A DNA stretch of 64,000 nucleotides from Amia ocellicauda (Eukaryota; Chordata; Actinopteri; Amiiformes; Amiidae): positions 4,101,001 through 4,165,000 of the forward strand of contig NC_089866.1 of the NCBI RefSeq assembly GCF_036373705.1. Direction: 5' to 3'. A program made the translations under genes and the position numbers. Shown here piece by piece: positions 36,788 to 49,764 of this stretch; the first letter of the stretch is position 1, and each line of letters opens with the position of its first letter. The notes beneath the pieces were generated by a model. It had not been told where the DNA came from. It did not search any database and saw nothing but the letters and a program-made list of their open reading frames with translations.

Positions 36788-39700
36788 TCACCACTTCAGT
36801 ATCTTCGTCTGACAGTAGGGACATTCGGATTTGCTAGGCGCGCAGTTCTCACAGAGTACATAATGCTGGCATGGCTGCAGGACGATGCACCGGTCATGCT
36901 TTTGGCAAACTATACATTTCTTTGACTGAAGCTGATATATTACCTGTGTGGAGAAAAGAAGGATCAGTCACAGGACCAGAGAGAAGACCAAACAAGACAA
37001 TCCACTGAGTAAAAGCGAGATCTCAGGAGGGCACGGCGAGGGCAGGTTCGGAGCTCACCCCGTCTATGAGGTCCAAGTCGGCCCGCAGCTGGCTCTGGAG
37101 GGCGTGCAGCTTGGGCAGGGGCATCTGGTCCAGATCGCCGTAGCTGCGCAAGAGCGGCACGTTGGGCGAGCGGCACACAGAGTCGAAGTCGTCCTGCAGC
37201 TGCTTGAGCCGCCGGTCCGCCTCGTCCCGCTTCTGCGCCGCCAGCAGCCGCTCGGCCTCCGCGGACTGGGCCTGCTCCTTCGCCTCCTGCGCCTCCTTCT
37301 GCCAGGCGTCACAAGCCTGCCAACACACACGGGGGCGCACAGTCAAAAACTCCCGTCTAAGACCTGTGTTCAGACATAGTGTTTCGGGTAAGCATGTCTT
37401 TATGGGCAAACTAACTGGGGTACTAAACAGGTCAGGGGATTGAGTGCGGCCCACTGCCTACCTCAACCTTGCATGGATCGACCTGCCCACCAAGAACCGC
37501 GACGCTGTGCAATCGGCCGCAATAAACGAAGGCGTCCATCGTCTCGGGCACTGACCTGTTTTACCTGCTGCCACGAGTCTTCCCACTGCTTGATTTTCCG
37601 CTTGGCTTCGTCCAGGTCCCTCCGTAACCTGACGAGGTCAGCGCTGCTGGAACTCACAGTGGTCGAGGTGACGTTGCTGAACACGGGCGACGGGCTGGGT
37701 GAGAAACTGCCGCTCACAAAGTCCCATATGCTGCCAGCACCCCCGTTTAAACCTGTCACGTCAAGAAACCCATCAAAAGGTTAGTCTCCTAACAACCAGC
37801 ACTAGCAAAACATGTCTAGGGCTCCTCGTTTTCTCACCGAGGGAGTTCTGGGAGGAGGCGGAAGTTCCCAGGAGGCCGTGCTCTGCTTTGGTTGGGTGGG
37901 CCTGGGGCTGACTCTGCTGGGGGGCCATTCCTGCGGAGAGGAGCGACTGGGACAGGGACTGAGAGAGCGAGCTCAGCGGGGAGGCAGAGAGCGAGGAGGA
38001 GGAGTGCAGCGAGGAAGAGCGGGCCAGGGAGCCAGGAATATTGACGGGAGCCGAGCCGCCTAACAATCTCTGATCTGTGGGGTGGAGATGAGAGAGGGAG
38101 AGAGGGATGAGAACATGCACAGGTGACACGATCGAGTGCAAGACGTGCTTCGGGAGCTGCAGGAGAGAAGTTCGGAGGTTGTCTGCAGTCTGCATCGTAT
38201 AGGTCTACGCTTAAATACAGAGTGCAAGGGGGCAGGTACGGGGTCCCACTAGGCGATAGTTTTATTTTTCCCCAGTCTAACCAAAACATCTCACTTACTT
38301 GTCAAACCAAGGTCGCTGTTCTCTTGGTCTTCTAATTCTTTGTCTAGAGAGACGTTGATGTCACTGAAATTTAGATCCAGAGCAGAACCTGAAAGAACCA
38401 GTTTAGAGATAATTTGCAGTTTGAATGCAGATGCCGTTTTCCTGCAGCAGGAAGGCAAGCAAAATAAACAGTGGAGTATTTTACATGGTATAAAAAAACA
38501 AGCCGAGTGAAATATTGGAGCACAAGAAAGAGCAAGAGGAGTGACAATCTGCGCATCTCGCTCGTGTGAGAGGAACTATTGCCAACAGGCAGGAAGTCCC
38601 CTGGGATTGTGGCCAAATGCCCCCAGAGACTCCGCAAGCATCCACGGCCGGGCTCGGCCCCCCCGCTCCTCGTAACACAAAGCCCTCTGTGTGAAGCACC
38701 GCCGTTCCTGAACGCAGTTGCACTTCATTGCTATTTATAACCCTCTGCTCCGGCCGCTTCACTGGCACGTTCACTCCGGACATGTCTTCTCCCTAGACCG
38801 TCCGTCTGCACTGTCCACCCTCCACTCGATTCACATCGCCCAGCACCAGAAATATGTGCCGTGCTGCGCTCTATGCAGATTCACATACGCTGTATCACAG
38901 TACAGTCACTTCCAGGCAGCAGTGCCACTGTGACACAGCATTTAAATCATGCTGACAGTAATACTAAATAGCAATACTCCCTTTGAAAGTCACACTAACA
39001 ACAGATACAAGTCTTTCAATTCAATAGTCACCAAGCACAGAGAACTCCAAGACCAATTTGAGCCACTCTACAGTTATGCATTGTAGATCTATAAAGATAT
39101 ATACACACAGACTAGCCACCATCAGTTGTACATTTAAAACGAGATCACAAACATGAAACAACTTGGCAGTGTGCTAGTCACAACAGATGCTCGTCCTGTC
39201 CATTATAAACCTCTCGACACACACAAGTTTCACCAATTTCCCGCGGTGAAGTCACCCTACCTCACTGGCAGAGAGCTAAGGAGTTGTTAGAGAGAATTAG
39301 TATCCACCCTGCTAAGTGCTGACTCACCGGCTGCTGCAGCAGCCAGCGCGTCTCTCTCTCTCTCTCTCCCTCCCTCCTTCACTCCATCCCTCCCTCTCAG
39401 CACAACCATTCAAACACAGACCCCTTGCACATGCACGTTTAAGCACAACAAGCCCTGGTCATGTGACCACAGCTGCCTAGCAGCACCAGGGAGCCAGGTA
39501 TAGAGGCAGACAAGCTAGCAGTTTTCCACTGGGTTTAGGCGTACAGTTACTAGAGTACTGAAGCACCATTGTACTCCTTAGGGCTGCAGGCAACAACAGA
39601 CCCTGTTTAACCTTCTGCTGAACCAAACTCTGTTGTCTCACAGTCCCGACCACCACTATTTATTTCCTCCAATCCCTCCAAAGCCCCGTAGCTGTCATTT

Positions 39701-42700
39701 CAGGACAGACCTCGAAACCTAATGGAGCAGCAGTGCCAAACCTCATTCACAAATGCCAGTACCATGCAGTTTCCACTGTCCACACTTAGGTACACCTCAG
39801 CCTGTCCATACCACACTTTGGACTGAAATGTTGTTGCGATATCTTAGTCTCATATTTGTGTGTATTTATACCACCAAAAAAAGGTAAATGTGTTTGGTCA
39901 CGACACGCTGTAATGCAGCCCAATGCAGTCTTTTTGCAATCTTTTCAAACACCTTTTAATGTCTTACTGCTCCAAGCAAATCGATTGTGTGTGGCACTTT
40001 CCCACCATACATTAATAAGTGCTCTAATTTCGTCATCTACTCAAGGTAAACACCCACAGTCTTTCTTGGGAAAAGTTTCTACTGCATCTCGCCCATCGAT
40101 AGTGGCCGCTACGTAAGGTGTCCACGATGTACAAAACTAGTCTGGGCCCAGGCGGAGGTGCACCTAAACATGGCCAGTGTAAACGGGGCCGACAGCCTCT
40201 TCACACGACGACACAACCTTCCTGAAGGGTGCATGCCTCCCACAGTTTGAAACAGCATCCGGTTCGCAACGCTTACACACTGACACAAGCTCAAACACTG
40301 GACTTACCTATCACCGATTCAACAGTATTGCTACCAGGGTAGAAGGGGGTAGCTTTTGCATTCATCGTTGACAGAGTAGTCGGGGACGAGCTGTCCGAGC
40401 CAATACTGGAGGCTAGGCTTGAAGTTATACTGGATGTTATACTCGACGCCAGTGGGTTTACCACTGAAAAAACACTAATAAGATTCTGCAAAGAAGAAAG
40501 AACATGGATTTTCGTTAATTATTTCAAACTGACTCCACAAAAATAATCATAATTCTACTCTTAATATTGTAAAGTCTTCTTTTTCAAATGCTATACAGTT
40601 TCCAGCATGTTTGCATATCTGAACTCAGTAGTGCCCCCAGTGGACCTAACAGACAACACTCCTGTCTTCAGTACTAGTCAAAGAAAATATACAGAAGCCT
40701 CTTATGCCAGTGTTTCTAAACAACGGTTCTACAGGACACCGTATCCCATCAACTTTTGTTCCAACCGAGCTCTCTATTACTTAATTGAACCCTTAATTGA
40801 AGTAATAACTTTCTTATATTTCACTTTTTTAATTGTGTAACTGATATAAAGTTGGTTCCTTAATACCCCAACTGTTTAAAATATTTAAAAGGCTCCGATT
40901 TAGAACATTTAGAAACTGGGAGCTCGGCTGGAACAAAAACCAGCAGGTAGGGGGTCCTCCAGGACCAGCGTTGAGAAACACTATTATATGGATGAAAATT
41001 ATTAAAATATAGTTTCCATAAATCTCCTGCCATCTCATCCGACAGATTGTCTGAAACACCAAACACATACAGTACTGTACTCATCCAGCCTGCCGTGAGA
41101 CGCACCTGTTTTTCGTGGTCCATTAACTTTTGACTACCATCCATTGGATGAACCTTCATGTTTTTGGCCTAAAAACAGAAACCAGAATCCATTAAGTCAC
41201 ACCACATCCAGCTACTGAACACAACACAGCCTGAGCGATTCTTCAGGACAAGAGAGACAGTATAAACATCAGTAAGTCTTTACACTATGGCTGCAGTTGA
41301 GAGCAAAGAGGATCCCTGGGATGAGATTACTTTCCCAGATGCTAGTTACACACAGACACAGATCAGTGAAAGGATAACGGTACTACAGGTCTAGTCCATC
41401 TTCATTCTTCTAGGACACTGGTTCTCAACCCTGGTCCTAGTGACACCCTGCCCTGCCGGCTTTTGTTCCAACTGAGCTCTCAATTACTTAATTACAAGTA
41501 GTGTAACTTAATTGAACCCTAATTTAACTCAATTTCCCTAATCTGAGATCATACATTATTTTAAACAGTTGTAGAATTAATGTTGAATATGAAACTGTAA
41601 TTGGAGCTTGAAATCTTAACCTTTTAATAAGCCACACAATTTAGAAAGTCAAATGAAGCAAAACAGTTAAATTGAGGGTTAAATTAAAGAATTGAGAGCT
41701 GGGTTGGATAAAAAAAAAAAACAGCAGGTCAGAAGGTCCCCAGGACCAGGGCTGAGCAGCTGTGTTCTAGGAGGTTTTACTCAATGTAACATGGTTAAAT
41801 GATCACTGCAAAGTCAGATTAGCCCAGGCAGGTCTCGGGTGCATTTTCATTAACTTCCTCATCCCCCCCTACACAGATTGAACTATTAGGAGACAAGGAA
41901 GTAAACAGTCTTTTGCACACAAAAAAAGTAACAACGCTAAACAGCACAACAGAGCTGAATGAAATCAGTTATTTTGGTTTTAATCATCTGTCAAACTCAT
42001 CAAACAGCAGCAGCCAGATGTATAATCCTACATTGCATTTCTAAGCTCCTTAAAAAAGATTCAGACTGGGAAATATGTACAATAATAATAGTAATAACTT
42101 TTTAAGAAAAAAATAACCAACAAATGATAAATGCACAACACTGATATGTTCTTTGGTACAAGGACATAACACAGCAATGCTTTGAGAAGTACACACCCAT
42201 TAAAAAACAAAAACTTGACATGGCAGCTAACCTGGGAAAACTACATGTTGAAAACTAAGGTAGTTAATACAAATTCAATATTTTGTGCCAACACCCACCC
42301 GCCACCCCCTTGCTAAAATACCCTGCCATTGGAGTAAAACAAAACTCTTTAGTAAAAACCAGTGGGTCCCCAAACAACCTGCTAAACTAATAAATAATAA
42401 CAATAAATAATACATGTATAAAAATAAAGTTGTGTGTACAATCCGTCTGATAACTAGGCACTTTCGGAGAACCCTTGAATGAAGTTCTTACTAAAGAGAA
42501 TTGAGTGATCGTAGACAAGATGTTGTGCTGGGATGGAAGCCGTCTAAAGCAAAATGCCCTTGGCCAAAGGGCAAAAGTCAAAGGTCAAAGGCCTGCCTGC
42601 CTGCTATAGCGTCACTGAAGCCTCCCGGGAGGGCAGGAGGGGTAAAGAGAAATTAATCTTTATATACCTGATCCTCACGTTCAAACCCCGGTGCTTTGGG

Positions 42701-45700
42701 ATAGTTAGACGTCGGAGACGAAACATTGGACGTGGTGGACTCTGAACATAAGCTACCATTAGTAAAGCATTTGGGCCTGCTGATGGGTCCAACTGGGGAC
42801 AAAGAACTGTTGCTTCCTGAGCCTGACGTTACAGTCGGACTACTAGTGCATGAAACCTGAAGGAGAAAAGTACAGAGGATCTTAAGTAGGTTTCAAAGCC
42901 AGAGAAATGTGCTCGCTGTTGTGTGCGTCTCAGTTAACCGACAGCTGGACAACTGGCAGCAACTTACTTCATGCGACCTGGACTTAAATGGTATTTAACT
43001 GGACTGGCAAAACAATACAGTAGTCATAAAATAAAGAAAAATAGAATGCATAAAATAAAGCTATATCTTATTTGGTAGAACAACAGAAATATTGAATTGA
43101 GTTATACACCTAATCCCCTTAGATTTATTTGTTGACTAGTGTATGATGGAACAGAAAAAAAAATAATAATAATAAAAATAAACATTGGCCTTACTCAGCC
43201 TCTCCCCTACTTTATGTCAGTATGCAAATAAATGGATAATCACACAAATAAAAAAACATAAAATGAAGAAATTACTTGCTCACGTGAGGTCAGGGGAGGG
43301 AATTTAAAGACTTCGAAATACTCTTCACCTTGAGGATAGTGCAATTAGTTATAAATTAGTCATCAGATTCTCAGTTGATCATGCTGGTTTGTGAATTTAC
43401 TGAACCCTGGCACTGCAAAGAACCCGCCATGCAGCGCTGAACTAACACTGGTGAAACTGTACCCGTTAAAAGCATCCGGCCTACCATTTGTCAAGTCTGT
43501 TTGGTGTGAAGACAAGAAAACAAAATCCTTAGAACTACACAGAGAGAGGAAAAGAAAAGGAGGCGTCTACGTACATTCACCATTTGACCATTGTTGTTGG
43601 CAGTACTGCCTATAGAGTTTGCGTTGCCACACCACTCACTGACCGGACACTCAGAATACTGCTGGGAGCCCGGCTTGGACTGGGACCCAGAATGCATCAC
43701 AGTAAGCAACGAACTCATGGGCTCATCGGAGGAAGATATTCCTGCAACAAACGACACAGGGATTAGACTTGCCGACTCATCAAAACAAAACAACTGCAAA
43801 AAATTTGAGTGCCACAAAGCTCCGACATTACACAGGGAAATCTATGCAAATGGTGCCGTTTCAACAAACTGATGATATACACTCACCTAAAGGATTATTA
43901 TGAACACCATACTAATACTGTGTTTGACCCCCTTTTGCCTTCAGAACTGCCTTAATTCTACGTGGCATTGATTCAACAAGGTGCTGAAAGCATTCTTTAG
44001 AAATGTTGGCCCATATTGATAGGATAGCATCTTGCAGTTGATGGAGATTTGTGGGATGCACATCCAGGGCACGAAGCTCCCGTTCCACCACATCCCAAAG
44101 ATGCTCTATTGGGTTGAGATCTGGTGACTGTGGGGGCCAGTTTAGTACAGTGAACTCATTGTCATGTTCAAGAAACCAATTTGAAATGATTCGACCTTTG
44201 TGACATGGTGCATTATCCTGCTGGAAGTAGCCATCAGAGGATGGGTACATGGTGGTCATAAAGGGATGGACATGGTCAGAAACAATGCTCAGGTAGGCCG
44301 TGGCATTTAAACGATGCCCAATTGGCACTAAGGGGCCTAAAGTGTGCCAAGAAAACATCCCCCACACCATTACACCACCACCACCAGCCTGCACAGTGGT
44401 AACAAGGCATGATGGATCCATGTTCTCATTCTGTTTACGCCAAATTCTGACTCTACCATCTGAATGTGTCAACAGAAATCGAGACTCATCAGACCAGGCA
44501 ACATTTTTCCAGTCTTCAACTGTCCAATTTTGGTGAGCTTGTGCAAATTGTAGCCTCTTTTTCCTATTTGTAGTGGAGATGAGTGGTACCCGGTGGGGTC
44601 TTCTGCTGTTGTAGCCCATCCGCCTCAAGGTTGTACGTGTTGTGGCTTCACAAATGCTTTGCTGCATACCTCGGTTGTAACGAGTGGTTATTTCAGTCAA
44701 AGTTGCTCTTCTATCAGCTTGAATCAGTCGGCCCATTCTCCTCTGACCTCTAGCATCAACAAGGCATTTTCGCCCACAGGACTGCCGCATACTGGATGTT
44801 TTTCCCTTTTCACACCATTCTTTGTAAACCCTAGAAATGGTTGTGCGTGAAAATCCCAGTAACTGAGCAGATTGTGAAATACTCAGACCGGCCCGTCTGG
44901 CACCAACAACCATGCCACGCTCAAAATTGCTTAAATCACCTTTCTTTCCCATTCAGACATTCAGTTTGGAGTTCAGGAGATTGTCTTGACCAGGACCACA
45001 CCCCTAAATGCATTGAAGCAACTGCCATGTGATTGGTTGGTTAGATAATTGCATTAATGAGAAATTGAACAGGTGTTCCTAATAATCCTTTAGGTGAGTG
45101 TACACTTTCCAGCAGGTGATTGACAGGAGTTAATACAGTGACCTCCTTTACAGTGATACGCAACTCAGCTAAGTAAAGTTTCCATCTATTTTAACACTTC
45201 CTGTTCACTACACATCCTAGAGGGGTTTTCACATCAGATAATGACATCTGTATCCATCTTGACAATTAACTGCCAGACCTTTCTTGTTTTTCAGACTTTA
45301 AATAGCATTTTACAACAAGGCTGTGGTTAACGTTTGAACAAACTGGAAGAACAAGGAAAGAACTAGTGCCAAGAAGATTTTATTTCCAAAAAGCCCCCCA
45401 GATCTCACGACCCCTGCCAGAGAGTAAAGACTTACTTTCCACGTGTGCAAACGCACAGAACGGCCCCCGTGGACAGTAGCCCGTTTGACGCATGTCATTG
45501 CATTTTGTGGATTTGTAAATCTGAAAAACACAACAGAACAAGACACTTACTTAGGTGAGCTGGATTAAAAGGTGTACATGGTTAGATATCCTTAATACTA
45601 CAATACTACTACTGATCGGAGGAACGGACATGTCAGGCCCGGTCAGCTTTTCTCAGAAGGCAAGCAACCCCAGTCTCTTCTGATAAACAATAACAAAAAA

Positions 45701-48700
45701 CTCAATGACTTGGCTCAAGAAAGGCCCTGCTATTAAAAGGTGTTGAAAGTCTTGATTCAGATCAGGTTTAATCAGGTGAACTCCAGCCATCGCACTAACG
45801 AGGTCCAGTCCCACTCTCATCAGTGGCTCGTGTGCCACCCGGTCCACCGACCTCCGGATGGAACTGCTGCTCCGTGCGCGAGTGGCAATACTGGCAGCTG
45901 TCTCCGCTGTCACACTTCGAAGGTTCGCCCCATTCATCGCCATGCTTTACATTCGGACAGGGGGTGGACCTGCAACCACAGAGAGGACAGGATGCGTTGG
46001 GCAAAGATCGATGAGAGAGAAAATAAAACCTCAAATCAGTTCTGAATTATTCTTCAGAAACCAAATAGCTGGAAATACAAAAAATTGTTTCCTGGGTCGG
46101 AGCACCGGCGAAATCTAAATCTACGCTGTCGAACAACAATTATAATTACTTTAATGGATTATTATAATAGCCATTTTCTTACCTGTATTTAAACTTCCTG
46201 GGGTTTCTTCTCCGGTCTCGACTGTTGTGATAGTGTGGGCAGGCATATCCTTGTCTGCAGAGGCGTGGAGGTTTGGTGCACTGTTCCGTCTTGTAGTTGG
46301 CGAGAACAAAGTTGGTATCTGTTCAAGACAAACAGTGTTCCCATGCAGAGTGAAACAAATGTAATCGTACTGTACCATCTGGTGGAGAATATACAAGAAT
46401 AATAATAATATATAAGTTATGATCGCTGAGATAAAGAAATCTAAGTGAAAGTAAGGGGAGCCAACTCACACATTTAGATTGCAACAACTGCCTTTTAAAA
46501 TGCTTTTCAAAAGGTGCAGATTTATAAATGCTATCGATGTTATTGTCTATTGCTCCACTAGAGGGCGGCACCCCCTCCATGAACAGAAAAACTAATTTTA
46601 TCCAAACCACCTTCATTTACTTGGTGTTATTTTATAGGAAAGGCTTTACTGGTGGAAAATCAAATGTTTCCACAGGGGCAGATGCGCCTGCAGTACAGAC
46701 CACGCAAAACCACAAAACGAGCAAAATAAAACCCATACAGCAGAGAACAGGAGGCAGCAAGAAGGAATAGGGAAGGGAGACAAATTTAAGTGAAGAAAAC
46801 AACCAAACCAACACAGTGACGTTTGTTTACTTTATCGGGGCGCACTTTGATGGCTCAGCAGGGTTAAAGTAATGGGGGTGAATGCCGACGGGCTCAGGAG
46901 CCGAGGTCTGGCCCACCTGGCCGTCTCAGGGGGGCACGCTTCCTTACCCTGCCACCTGGGGTCCTCTGTGAGCGTCTTCTCGATCATCGCCTGGCTGGCC
47001 AGCACTCCGGGCTGCAGGTCGGGGATCCCCTCCCCAGCGCCCAGCTGTCCATTCTGCAGGGCCTCCTGCGCTTGGATTTCTCTGCAAATCGATTCAAAAG
47101 ACAGTCCCTCAATGACAGGCAGCAGCTTAGTCTGAGCAGACAGAATACAAGTTGATAGGAAACGGCAGAATATCCTTCAGCAGTGTTTTTTTGTTTCGCC
47201 TCAGAACAATCACAATCATTTCACTCTACTGATTTTCATTGCTCTCTCTTCTGATTTAAACCGTTTGCCGAGTTTTCATTTCTCTCTCCCTAGGCGCTGA
47301 AGGGTGAATCTGCCTGAAGAGCAATTCTTGCAGCCGGGTAACACCAGATCGGGATACACTGAAGTACGAGAAAGCAATGCAGCCAATAGAAAAGTAAACG
47401 TGAAACAGGCCTGATTTCAGAGTGGCATCAATTTACCCACCAGGCACAAGTGGGACTAAGCCGAGTATCAGCACCCACCTACATCACTGTCCCTAATTGA
47501 ATTGGGCGGGTCGGGGGGGGCAGCGGTCTCCTGGACGTGCCCGTCACACGACAAAGACCGACCTCACCAGGAGGGGAAATGGACTAGAGCAGTACCTGTT
47601 TTTTGTGCCCACATGTATGCGTTTGTTGCTTTTGCTTTGTGACCGAGCTGTGTGTCACACGTGTATCCAAAACTACAACTCGTGGGCTTTCAAACATTGC
47701 AAACACTGGGAACCAACTGAAACCCCTGGTCCAACACGCCAAGACATCCTACGAGACGTGACTGTTAAACCCAGAGTGAGAAGAAAAACTTGTCAGCAGT
47801 CCTGAAGGGGCAGAAAACCCCAGAGGCAGAGCTCCACGTTCACACTTCCTCGTCTCTGCCCGCCTTCAATTTCAGTTTGTTTAATATCAACGGCTTCATG
47901 TGGATTAAGATGCGTGTGGTTTTGGAGATAGGCATGTTGATTATTTTATCACTACAACAATGATTCCCTCAGGCATGTGTTAAAAAACGGTATTCGTTTT
48001 CTGGTCAACAGTAGTAATTCACAGACAGTGCCCCACATGTGGTTTCCCTCCCACCATATACCGCCCCCCCCGGACACTGGCGTCCCTCCTGGGAGATAAA
48101 CAGTCAGGCCTGTGCTTACAGAGCGGGGGGGTGGGGGGGGCACAAACCGGTCAGACCTGATTGGGAGCCGTGCCGCCTACTGCGCCAGCCAAGAGAAATA
48201 AATGATGCAAAAACAAGAGAATTTTGTAAACACTCAGTTCTGCCAGAGAACTCGAATGGTTTTTATGGAACAGAAAAGAAAAGTTCAAACGGTGCCTTTC
48301 TTTGATTTCTTTATTTGTATTTATTTAGATTCGACAGCAATAATACTGGGATTTCGTTTAAGCAGCCAAAAATAAATAAAGGAATAAAACTAACTTATTT
48401 AAGGGTCTGGGGTGCCATGAGTGATGTGCCTGGAGACAGTATTAGATTTTATTTTAAAACTTTAGAGAAACACACTGATCAGCAACTTTTTAAACTTCAC
48501 GTGCCCAGAAGCCACGGTTGGCGCTTCGGCAGGGAAATTCCCTCCCTCTGCAGCAACAGGAGTTTCCTGGATTAGAGCTACACACTTTGGTCGGGTCACT
48601 TCCTCTATCTCCCGTAGTTGCCTCCGGGCTCAGCCATATTGCAGCGGCCCTTGACTGAATATTCCTAATTCCTCAGTCCTTTTCTCACTTTAAATTGTGT

Positions 48701-49724
48701 ATTTCATGAATACATCAAATAAATCATGAATATATCAATTATGAAGATGGAATTTTATGGAGCCTTAACGGTTATTTTCAAACCTGGATTTCCTACCAGT
48801 TATTTAATTAAGATCACTGCAAACAAATAAATTAGAAAATAACAGGAGTTTACGTTTACAATCAGGACAGACCTACTCTTGGGAATGAAATAATTTACAC
48901 CCAACCATCACTCTGCAGGGATCAACATCTAATCACCCTTCCCATGTTCATTACCCAGCATTCACAGCCGCGTCTGTGGGCCAGGCGGCGTATTTCGTAA
49001 AGCTTATAACTATACAGAAAAAACTATACGTTTCTGTTAAATTCCTTACTCGATACGTCCTGCCAACACAAGCTCCCTACGGAAACAAGCCCACGCGACT
49101 ACGCCACTGCCTTCGGTTACAGTTGGTCTGAGCAGCCATAAAGGAACTACTGCTGTACCTCGTAATTGAGCATACTGCCGCGATTAGCTGGCAATGCTCG
49201 TCAAGAGACACATGCCTGTACTCATGTTCATGCAAATATAAACCACGTACAGCACTTGATTCCTTATTCATGCATTCGCTATGACCAATTAACTAGCACA
49301 GCCGCACGCCTGTTAGAGCCCTGCAGCTGGCAAGTGTAGAAGGGCACAGATTACACACACGGCTCTTTATCTTCTTCACTCTCACACAGAAACACAAGTT
49401 CAAGCAGAACAGCCAAAGCAGGCTGGTGCGTAGGCACACGTGTGAACATCGAATGCATCTTCACAGGCTGGCATCCTCAAATTAGAAAAACTAAATCACA
49501 CACACACACACACACACACAGCCTGCTTGGGTCTTCGGTCCCGTACCTGATGTCGTAGACCGGAGGTCGGAGGTCATGTGGGCCGTGGGCGAAGGCGCAG
49601 TGGAGGCCGTTCTTCACACAGTGCCCCCGAGCGTCTGTCTCGTGGATACAAGTCCCAGTCTTGTAATAACGCAGATGGTACTTCCGCTCTGTATCACCGG
49701 TCGTCCGGTGCAGATAAGGACAGC

Positions 49725-49764
<40 letters not shown>

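Noticed and set aside
42842-42855. A CAG acceptor at 42858-42856 for unkl exon 9
   Set aside because: It puts an in-frame TAG before the conserved frame; the TAG acceptor 14 bases further gives a clean 174-base exon in phase.
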